NCBI RefSeq assembly: GCF_026342015.1
Contig: NZ_JAPENL010000002.1
Location: 749,001 to 813,000, forward strand
Source of the DNA: Micromonospora lupini
Lineage (GTDB): Bacteria > Actinomycetota > Actinomycetes > Mycobacteriales > Micromonosporaceae
Direction of reading: 5' to 3'
DNA length: 64,000 nucleotides
The translations under genes and the position numbers were made by a program. The notes under the pieces are model-generated. The model saw nothing but the letters and a program-made list of their open reading frames with translations. It did no database searches and was not told the origin of the DNA. Position 1 is the stretch's first letter. Each line of letters opens with the position of its first letter. Positions 58,525 to 64,000 of the stretch are shown one piece after another.

Positions 58525-58791
58525 TCAGTCAGCTTGGTTGTCGCCGCGCGGGCGCGTCCACTCCAGGAACCGCGCGACGTACACCGCGGGGTCCGGCCGC
58601 AGGCCCAGCTTCAGCGCGTCGGCGAACGCCTCCCGCGCGAGAGTGGTCAACATGAGCAGCATCCCGACTCGGTCGTTGCGCCAGCGGGACAACAGCGACA
58701 GCCGCGCCGCAGAACACGGCCAGTGGACGCCGCAGCGGGTACAGCGCCAGTGCGGCAGGCCGGCGTGATGCGGGCGGGGTCGCGGGCTCAT
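58525..58791 (-). CDS. Small Cys-containing protein of the XRE/DUF397 neighbourhood
   Basis: An 88-residue protein with a putative zinc knuckle near the N-terminus (WRCTRCGVHWPCSAAR), then a helical region (NDRVGMLLMLTTLAREAFADALKL) and a PDPAVYVARFLEWTRPR tail. In Micromonosporaceae such proteins are often annotated as 'flavin reductase' without support. No enzymatic motif is visible. The ATG overlaps the stop of its upstream neighbour by 4 bp, so both are coupled. Function unknown. Confidence 0.7.
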   Translation of the reverse strand: MSPRPRPHHAGLPHWRCTRCGVHWPCSAARLSLLSRWRNDRVGMLLMLTTLAREAFADALKLGLRPDPAVYVARFLEWTRPRGDNQAD

Positions 58792-59054
58792 CGGGCGTAC
58801 GCGGGCTCGCGGGCCGGCGCGTAAGCGTCCAGCAGTTGCACGCCTTCGCGCCGCACGTAAAGCTCCCGCCGGGCGACCGCGTCACCGCGTGCGCCCAGCT
58901 CGTACGCGTCGAGCCACACCCACCCGTCGTAGGTGTCCCACTCCAACTCGCGGATGACCCGCACAGTTATCGGGCGCAGGAACTGCACGCTCGCGGTGGC
59001 CGACAGGCGTAGCAGGTCGCCGGCCCGGAACGTCGGTCCTGGTGCTGCGGGCAT
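58788..59054 (-). CDS. Small protein of the XRE/DUF397 neighbourhood
   Basis: An 88-residue protein: RAGDLLRLSATASVQFLRPITVRVIRELEWDTYDGWVWLDAYEL is a beta-rich block, followed by VARRELYVRREGVQLL. No known domain was recognised. The ATG at 59054 has a GAGGGGGAGA ribosome site. It overlaps the next gene downstream by 4 bp, and is divergent from the XRE regulator gene. The pair may be controlled by that regulator (inference). Confidence 0.65.
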   Translation of the reverse strand: MPAAPGPTFRAGDLLRLSATASVQFLRPITVRVIRELEWDTYDGWVWLDAYELGARGDAVARRELYVRREGVQLLDAYAPAREPAYAR

Positions 59055-59251
59055 GTCTCCCCCTCGGGTGGGTCGGGAGGGGCCGCCCCTGAGTGCTCGC
59101 CCACGGGACGGCCCCCGGGCTGACACCGCCGCCGGGCTACGCCTCCACCAGCGATGCCGCTCACCTGACACCATCGCGAAGAGTTATGGGATCAGTACAC
59201 GACGTTGGTTTATTCTCCAGGGACGTTCGTGACGTCCACCATGGAGGCGGG

Positions 59252-60019
59252 ATGAATCACGCTCTTCAGGCGGCGATGATCGAAGCCGGCGAGACAGCCG
59301 AAAGCTTGGCAGCTCAGACAGGTGTTGATCCCAAGACTGCCGCACGGTGGATAAGCCCAGGACGTGTACCGCAGCCACGTCGGCGCGCGATACTGGCGTC
59401 TCTCCTCGGCCGGGACGTTGGGGACCTATGGCCCGATGTCCTGAAGCGACGTGAGCCGCACTGGCTGCGGGCATGGGTCGACTGGGAGCGGGAATCAGTC
59501 GCAATTCGTTGGTTCGAGCACACCTGGATACCGGGCCTGTTGCAGACGGAGGCGTACGCGCGGGCCACGCTCGCGGGTGAAGCATTGACGGCGAACGAGG
59601 TTGACGACGTCGTCGCGTCTCGCATCGACCGGCAAACCATCCTTCGTCGTGAGCGTCCGCCGCTGCTGGTTGCTGTCGTGCACGAGCTGGTGCTGCATCA
59701 GTCGGCGTACGGCGACAGGTCACTCATGCGCGAACAGTGCGATCACCTCGCCAAGTGCGCGGAGTTGCCCGCGGTTCAAATACTGGTCGTGCCCCGGGAC
59801 GTCGGGATGTATCCCGGTCTCGGAGGCGGATTCATCGTTGCCGAGCTGCCTAGCGGCGAGCACGTGGCACACGTCGACAGCCAGGCCCGCGCGCAGATCG
59901 TCAATGAGGCTGCGGACGTTGCTACGCTCAATCGCAGATGGGAGCGCATCAGGAGCGAGGCCCTGTCCCGTCTCCAGTCCCTAGACCTGATCAGGAAAGC
60001 AGCGGGATCATGGACATGA
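59252..60019 (+). CDS. XRE-type HTH regulator with DUF5753 (Scr1-like)
   Basis: A 255-residue protein: the first ~65 residues (LQAAMIEAGETAESLAAQTGVDPKTAARWISPGRVPQPRRR) form a helix-turn-helix, and the rest (about 85-250) is a DUF5753 domain (WFEHTWIPGLLQTEAYARA, QILVVPRDVGMYPGLGGGFIVAEL). This is the actinobacterial regulator class that partners with DUF397 proteins and acts in development or antibiotic production. ATG at 59252 has GGAGGCGGG before it. It overlaps the DUF397 gene by 4 bp (ATGA). Confidence 0.93.
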   Translation: MNHALQAAMIEAGETAESLAAQTGVDPKTAARWISPGRVPQPRRRAILASLLGRDVGDLWPDVLKRREPHWLRAWVDWERESVAIRWFEHTWIPGLLQTEAYARATLAGEALTANEVDDVVASRIDRQTILRRERPPLLVAVVHELVLHQSAYGDRSLMREQCDHLAKCAELPAVQILVVPRDVGMYPGLGGGFIVAELPSGEHVAHVDSQARAQIVNEAADVATLNRRWERIRSEALSRLQSLDLIRKAAGSWT

Positions 60020-60204
60020 CCGGCGCACACTGGCGTAAGAGCACGAAGAGCGGCAACAACGGCGGTTCCTGTGTCGAGGTTGCCGACAACCTGCCGGGCG
60101 TCGTCCTCGTCCGGGACACCAAGGACCGTGCTGGCGGCACCCTCCGGTTCGACCGTCACACCTGGCAGGGCTTCGTCGAGATGGTGAAGACCACCGCCCT
60201 CTGA
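60016..60204 (+). CDS. DUF397 domain protein
   Basis: A 62-residue protein with the family core AHWRKSTKSGNNGGSCVEVAD and VVLVRDTKDRAGGTLRFDRHTW. DUF397 proteins oppose their XRE partner in a toxin-antitoxin-like way in some Streptomyces cases. The ATG at 60016 forms an ATGA overlap with the XRE stop; the ATG at 60010 is an alternative. Confidence 0.93.
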   Translation: MTGAHWRKSTKSGNNGGSCVEVADNLPGVVLVRDTKDRAGGTLRFDRHTWQGFVEMVKTTAL

Positions 60205-60218
60205 CCAGCCGATTCTAC

Positions 60219-60248
60219 AAAGACCCTCGGGTGAACTCGGGGGTCTTT
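60219..60248 (+). terminator. Terminator after the DUF397 gene
   Basis: AAAGACCC (60219-60226) pairs with GGGTCTTT (60241-60248) around a partly paired 14-base loop, followed by AGTTG. Confidence 0.8.
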
Positions 60249-60250
60249 AG

Positions 60251-60298
60251 TTGATGCTCACCAGTTCTTCGAAGCCGCGCCGAACTGGTGAGCATCAA
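60251..60298. repeat. 17-bp perfect inverted repeat
   Basis: TTGATGCTCACCAGTTC (60251-60267) and its exact reverse complement (60282-60298) flank a 14-base loop. It lies between the DUF397 terminator and the converging macro-domain gene and probably ends that gene. Confidence 0.85.
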
Positions 60299-60313
60299 GT
60301 GATCAAGCAGGCC

Positions 60314-60829
60314 CTACGAGAAGTCGAATACCTCGCGCGCTGTGGCGTGGGTGTCGGCGCCGAACAGGACCAGGTGGGCCTCGGTGACGGCGGCCGGCGC
60401 GGCCGCGCGGAGCACGGACAGCGCCTGGCGTACCGCGTCGTCGACAGGCCACCCGTAGATGCCGGCGGAGATCAACGGGAACGCAACTGTCGTCGCGCCC
60501 AGGTCGTCGGCCACCCGGAGGCTGTTGGCGTAGCAGTCGCGCAGCAACGTCGACCGGTCCTCGGTGGCCGACCAGACCGGGCCGACCGTGTGGATCACCC
60601 AGCGGGCCGGTAGCTTCCCGGCAGTCGTCGCCACCGCCTGGCCGGTGGGCAGGCCCCGGCCATAGTGGGACGCCCGCAGCGCCCGACACTCGGCGAGGAT
60701 CGCCGGGCCGCCGCGCCTGTGGATCGCACCGTCCACACCGCCACCACCCAGCAGCGACGAGTTCGCGGCGTTCACGACGGCGTCGACCTGCTGGGCGGTG
60801 ATGTCGCCCTCGACCAGGGTGATCTCCAC
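60314..60829 (-). CDS. Macro domain O-acetyl-ADP-ribose deacetylase
   Basis: A 171-residue macro domain of the MacroD/YmdB type. VVNAANSSLLGGGGVDGAIHRRGG is the ADP-ribose-binding and catalytic block (Asn, Gly-rich loop, Asp); GQAVATTAGKLPARWVIHTVGP and ISAGIYGWP complete the site. It removes acetyl or ADP-ribose groups. GTG at 60829 lies one base after the EI24 gene stop, so the two share a transcript. Confidence 0.93.
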   Translation of the reverse strand: MEITLVEGDITAQQVDAVVNAANSSLLGGGGVDGAIHRRGGPAILAECRALRASHYGRGLPTGQAVATTAGKLPARWVIHTVGPVWSATEDRSTLLRDCYANSLRVADDLGATTVAFPLISAGIYGWPVDDAVRQALSVLRAAAPAAVTEAHLVLFGADTHATAREVFDFS

Positions 60830-60830
60830 G

Positions 60831-61622
60831 TCAGCTCTCCTCGATCGGCTGGCCGAGCGATCTGCGGGCCAGCAGGGTGGCGCCGGCGACCGCGGCCGGC
60901 ATGATCAGCACCGCGCCGAGCGGAATGAGGAAACACAGGAAGACCGCCACCCCGAAGCCGAGCGCCATGGGTCGGTCCGCCTTGAGGATCGTCCGGCGCT
61001 GTGGCAGCCGCATCCCACGCCTGTAGAACGGCGCTCCGACCAGCTCCACCGCCAGGAACCAGCCGCCCACCGCCGCGCCGATCACCGGGACGACAGTCTG
61101 ACCGACCACCGGGATGAAGCCGGCGACGAAGAGTGGGATGCCGACGAGCGCCGTGAGGGCCAGCAGGCGTACCGAGTCGGCGAGACTGCGGCGCATCGAC
61201 GACCAGAACGGCACGTCCACGGCGTCCGGGGTGCCACCGAGCCGTTCCTCGACCCGCTCGGAGATCTTCTCGTAGAACGGATCACCGATGACCAGGGTGA
61301 CCGCGGTGAACCCGAGGACACCGAGCAGGCCACCGAGCCCCAGGAAGGCCAGGCCGGCGACGACGCGGACCAGGCTGCGGGCGCTGCTCGACCAGTCATC
61401 GGCGAACGGGGTGACAAGCGCGGCGAGGTCGTCCACGAAGTACACAAGGGCGGCGAGCGCGGCCACGAAGAGCGCACCGGAGATCACCGCCGGTATCAGG
61501 CCGAGCAACATCAGCTTGGGGCTGCGGACGTAGAGGCCCAGCCCGCGCAGGAGCAGCCTGACCCCGAGGAAGAAGCGTCCGACGACCCCGGTCACCGGAC
61601 TGGCGATTCTGCTGGCGTCCAC
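60831..61622 (-). CDS. EI24 domain membrane protein
   Basis: A 263-residue membrane protein with about six hydrophobic segments (LMLLGLIPAVISGALFVAALAAL, RVVAGLAFLGLGGLLGVLG, LLALTALVGIPLFVAGFI, VAVFLCFLIPLGAVL). The family resembles CysZ-type sulfate permeases and eukaryotic EI24. The GTG at 61622 lies eight bases after TAGGCT, close to a leaderless arrangement. Function unknown; it heads a transcript that includes the macro-domain gene. Confidence 0.88.
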   Translation of the reverse strand: MDASRIASPVTGVVGRFFLGVRLLLRGLGLYVRSPKLMLLGLIPAVISGALFVAALAALVYFVDDLAALVTPFADDWSSSARSLVRVVAGLAFLGLGGLLGVLGFTAVTLVIGDPFYEKISERVEERLGGTPDAVDVPFWSSMRRSLADSVRLLALTALVGIPLFVAGFIPVVGQTVVPVIGAAVGGWFLAVELVGAPFYRRGMRLPQRRTILKADRPMALGFGVAVFLCFLIPLGAVLIMPAAVAGATLLARRSLGQPIEES

Positions 61623-61630
61623 GATCGAGC

Positions 61631-61636
61631 AGCCTA
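61631..61636 (-). promoter_or_regulatory. -10 element before the EI24 gene
   Basis: Minus-strand TAGGCT ends eight bases before the GTG at 61622. Confidence 0.4.
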
Positions 61637-61703
61637 ACGACAGGTGATCGAAACCGCCGGGCAGCGCGCCCCGGAGGTGAGCGGCACCGGGCAGGATGGG
61701 CGG

Positions 61704-62687
61704 GTGCGCGCGTCCCGGCTGATCTCCCTGCTGCTGCTGTTGCAGTCGCGCGGGTCGATGACCGCGGGCGAGCTGGCGCGCGAGCTGGAGGTCTCCGAGC
61801 GGACCGTCTACCGGGACGTGCTGGCGCTGTCCGCGGCCGGGGTGCCTGTGTACGCCGACCGGGGCCGCGCCGGTGGCTACCGGTTGATCGGCGGCTACCG
61901 GACCCGGCTGACCGGGCTCACCCGCGACGAGGCGGAGGCCCTGTTCCTCGCCGGGCTGCCCGGCCCGGCCGGCGACATGGGCCTGGCCGACGCGGTGGCC
62001 GCCGCCGAGTTGAAGGTGCTCGCCGCGCTGCCGCCGGCGCTCCGCGACGCGCCGGTCCGCGCGGGGCAACGGTTCCACCTGGACGTGCCGGGCTGGTTCC
62101 GGGAGACGCCGCCACCGCCGTGGCTGGCCGAGCTGGCGCGGGCGGTCTGGGGAGACCGGGTGGCGCGGCTGCGGTACCGGCGCGGCGCCGACGAGGTGAC
62201 CCGCCAGGTGCAGCCGTACGGGCTGGTGCTCAAGAACGGGGTCTGGTATCTGGTCGGCCGGGTCGGCGACGACACGCGCACCTACCGGGTGGACCGGGTG
62301 ACCGGGGTCGAGGTGGGCGAGGAGCACTTCGAGCGGAACGAGGGCTTCGACCTCGCCGGGCACTGGCGGGACCAGGCCGGGACGTTCCTGCGCACCATGC
62401 TGCGGGCCGAGGTGAGCGTCCGGCTCAGCCCCGCCGGCCTGCGCCAGCTCCGGCATCTGGTCGATGCCCCGCACGTGTACGACGAGGTCGTCGCCACCGC
62501 GGGCGAGCCCGACGAGCAGGGCTGGGTGGCGTCCCGACTGCGCGTCGAGTCGGTCGACGTCGCGTACGCCCAGTTGCTGGCGCTGGGCCCCGAGGTGGAG
62601 GTGCTCGACCCGCCGGAGCTGCGCGCACGGCTGGCGGACGCGGCACGCCGGGCCGCCGCGCGCTACGACGGCCCGGCCCTGCCGTGA
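61704..62687 (+). CDS. WYL domain transcriptional regulator (YafY type)
   Basis: A 327-residue DeoR-type regulator. The HTH_11 region is RLISLLLLLQSRGSMTAGELARELEVSERTVYRDVLALSAAGVPVYADRGRAGG. The WYL domain has TRQVQPYGLVLKNGVWYLVGRVGDDTRTYRVDRV, binding an unknown ligand (often nucleic acid or nucleotide). The GTG at 61704 gives the common N-terminus VRASRLISLL; CAGGAT lies six bases before it. It is divergent from the EI24 gene. Confidence 0.92.
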   Translation: MRASRLISLLLLLQSRGSMTAGELARELEVSERTVYRDVLALSAAGVPVYADRGRAGGYRLIGGYRTRLTGLTRDEAEALFLAGLPGPAGDMGLADAVAAAELKVLAALPPALRDAPVRAGQRFHLDVPGWFRETPPPPWLAELARAVWGDRVARLRYRRGADEVTRQVQPYGLVLKNGVWYLVGRVGDDTRTYRVDRVTGVEVGEEHFERNEGFDLAGHWRDQAGTFLRTMLRAEVSVRLSPAGLRQLRHLVDAPHVYDEVVATAGEPDEQGWVASRLRVESVDVAYAQLLALGPEVEVLDPPELRARLADAARRAAARYDGPALP

Positions 62688-62724
62688 CACCGGCCCGCCG
62701 GCCCTCAGCCCGCCGGCCGACGGG

Positions 62725-63639
62725 TCAGCGGTAGCCGGTGACGTCGGCGGGCTTGCCGGCGTCGACCACCTCGACGATGTAGCGGAACGCCTCCGGTTGG
62801 CTGCCGTCCACATCGGTGAAGCCGTACACCTTCGACAGCGTGCCGGCGTCGACGGACCGGCCGTTCCAGCGGGCCCTGTCCTCGTCGGCGGCGAGCGCGG
62901 CCACCGCGCGGCCGACGAAGGCCGGGGTCTCCGAGATGAGGAAGTTCGGGTCGGTGGCGGCCCCGTCGCGCCAGGTCTCCTCGGTCACGCCGAAGTGCTC
63001 CAGCATCGACTCGGAGCGGATCCAGCCGGGCGTGAGCGCCACGGCCGTGCCACCGTGCGGCTTCAGTTCGTGCGCCTGCGTGAAGGCGAGTCGGTTGACC
63101 GAGACCTTGGCAAGGTCGTAGAAGACCGAGAGGCGGTAGTTCTCGTCGTTGTACGCCTTGGTGCCGTCACCGATCTCCACGACCAGGCCACCGGGCTGAC
63201 GGATCAGCAGCGGCAGGGCGAAGTGGCTGGTGATGATGTGCGTGTCGACGGCCAGCCGCAGGGTCCGGAAACCCGCCTCCAGCGGCTGCTCCCAGACCGG
63301 CTTGTCCCAGGTCACCAGGGGGTCACCACCCCAGATGTCGTTGACCAGCACGTCGAGTCGGCCCTGTTCCGCCTCGATCCGGGCGACCAGGTCACGGACC
63401 TGTTCGGGCACCAGGTGGTCGACACGCACGGCGATGCCGGTGCCGCCGGCCTCGGTGACCAGCTCGGCGGTCTCCTCGATGGTCTCCGGCCGGTCCATCT
63501 CCGAACGGCCGGAGCGGCTGCTCCGACCGGTGGCGTACACGGTGGCGCCTGCGGCACCCAACTGGACCGCGATCTGTCGACCGGCGCCCCGCGTGGCGCC
63601 GGCGACGAGCGCGATCTTTCCTGCGAGCGGTTGTGTCAT
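62725..63639 (-). CDS. SDR family oxidoreductase
   Basis: A 304-residue extended short-chain dehydrogenase. GKIALVAGATRGAGRQIAVQLGAAGATVYATGRSSRSG is the NADP-binding start (TGRSS points to NADPH), with RLDVLVNDIWGG instead of NNAG. The active site is unusual: a Tyr in the YDLAKVSVN block (expected YxxxK) is present. It is the family whose members begin LAGKIALVAGATRGAGR. Two dyads with TGTCAG/TTGTC arms lie upstream. Substrate unknown. Confidence 0.9.
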   Translation of the reverse strand: MTQPLAGKIALVAGATRGAGRQIAVQLGAAGATVYATGRSSRSGRSEMDRPETIEETAELVTEAGGTGIAVRVDHLVPEQVRDLVARIEAEQGRLDVLVNDIWGGDPLVTWDKPVWEQPLEAGFRTLRLAVDTHIITSHFALPLLIRQPGGLVVEIGDGTKAYNDENYRLSVFYDLAKVSVNRLAFTQAHELKPHGGTAVALTPGWIRSESMLEHFGVTEETWRDGAATDPNFLISETPAFVGRAVAALAADEDRARWNGRSVDAGTLSKVYGFTDVDGSQPEAFRYIVEVVDAGKPADVTGYR

Positions 63640-63650
63640 GCCTGCGAGGC

Positions 63651-63696
63651 TGTCAGCGATACCTGACAACCGCCGTCCGAATTTGTCAGTCGACAA
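63651..63696 (-). promoter_or_regulatory. Operator-like dyads upstream of the SDR gene
   Basis: TGTCAG-CGATAC-CTGACA (63651-63668) is a perfect 6-bp inverted repeat, and TTGTC-AGTC-GACAA (63683-63696) is a second. Both carry TGTC/GACA half-sites. They lie between the SDR start and the neighbouring gene stop, with no regulator gene adjacent. Confidence 0.4.
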
Positions 63697-64000
63697 GTCT
63701 GACGCGCACCCGGCGGTTGGCCCGACCCTTGCTCTCCACCTTGACCACCTGCACCTTGCCGATCTGGGCGGTGGACGCGACATGGGTGCCGCCGTCGGCC
63801 TGCACGTCCAGGCCGACGATGTCGACGATCCGGACCTCCTGCTCGTCCGGCGGAATGAGGTTGGACTGGGTGCGGATGATGTCCGGAAGGGCCAGCGCCT
63901 CGGTGCGCGGCAGCACCCGGGTGGCGACCGAACGGTCGGCTGCGACCTCCGCGTTGACCAGCTCCTCGATGCGGCTCTTGAAGTCCGGGGGCACCTCGGG
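63686..64000 (-). CDS. Alanyl-tRNA editing protein AlaX (5' partial)
   Basis: The C-terminal 104 residues of an AlaX-type editing domain, whose start lies beyond the window. RIEELVNAEVAADRSV, the VDIVGLDVQADGGTHVAST block (equivalent of the CGGTHV zinc motif, with Ala-Asp in the place of Cys in the usual C-G-G) and VVKVESKGRANRRVRVRL match the family. AlaX hydrolyses misacylated tRNA-Ala. The cysteine ligand at the CGG position is lacking here, so the metal site may differ. It lies 46 bases upstream of the SDR start. Confidence 0.85.
   Translation of the reverse strand, partial: PEVPPDFKSRIEELVNAEVAADRSVATRVLPRTEALALPDIIRTQSNLIPPDEQEVRIVDIVGLDVQADGGTHVASTAQIGKVQVVKVESKGRANRRVRVRLVD

Noticed and set aside
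61644..61704. Upstream ATG start for the WYL regulator
   Set aside because: The extra 20 residues are not family-like, and the GTG at 61704 gives the standard N-terminus.

Overview
The window is about 64 kb of very GC-rich actinobacterial chromosome. The gene set points to a sporulating, mycelial actinomycete, most likely Micromonosporaceae (Micromonospora-like). The pointers are a BldN-type ECF sigma factor with an RsbN-type membrane anti-sigma, a heme operon headed by rex, MshA (mycothiol), SenX3/RegX3-PhoU, an XRE-DUF5753/DUF397 pair, many GTG starts, and many genes with an apparent -10 box exactly seven bases before the start codon (leaderless). No tRNA, rRNA, IS element, prophage or CRISPR array was recognised.

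Layout. 1-5.5 kb: 3' end of a secreted endonuclease/exonuclease/phosphatase with a Calx-beta tail, an ECF sigma/membrane partner pair, a MerR regulator divergent from an FMN reductase, and a 14-TM exporter. 5.4-11.3 kb: rex-hemA-hemC-hemD-hemB on the minus strand, chained by 4-bp overlaps behind a promoter that contains a near-consensus Rex operator. 11.5-16 kb: a two-component pair, a HAD hydrolase, a glutaredoxin-like protein and an acyl-CoA ligase split by a frameshift. 16.4-22.7 kb: the development locus, with a possible 51-codon leader ORF, bldN-like sigma, rsbN-like anti-sigma, HAD-IB phosphatase, then plsC, an epimerase, a 33-residue basic protein and a BldC-like HTH. 22.8-28.4 kb: a MacB-type ABC export system, a membrane-anchored HExxH protein and a TetR regulator. 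28.4-35 kb: alpha/beta hydrolase, proline dehydrogenase, an Asp-rich lipoprotein with a glutathionylspermidine-synthetase-like ATP-grasp protein, a CGNR regulator, a TIM-barrel isomerase, Ppx/GppA and a Cys-rich protein.

35.6-36.7 kb is the strangest part: a 1.1-kb intergenic region with four 11-bp repeats, seven 25-bp repeats inside a perfect 15-bp inverted repeat, and about 74 copies of a (GGGCC/GAGCC/AAGCC) pentanucleotide. It separates a TetR gene from an NAD(P)-binding oxidoreductase gene, and similar TetR-type operators lie at both ends.

37-51 kb: regX3/senX3/phoU, gpmA, two tandem paralogous MFS exporters, a histone-H1-like Lys/Ala protein with SAP-like and C-terminal domains, YbjN, mshA, an SDR, a methyltransferase, murB and a DinB-like mycothiol-dependent family protein. 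51.3-57 kb: a cellobiose/oligosaccharide ABC importer, GH1 beta-glucosidase and LacI repressor with two GAGAGCGCTCTC operators. 57-64 kb: RidA, GNAT, a four-gene XRE/DUF397 cassette, macro domain, EI24, a WYL regulator, an SDR and the 3' end of an AlaX editing protein. Perfect hairpins close many transcription units.
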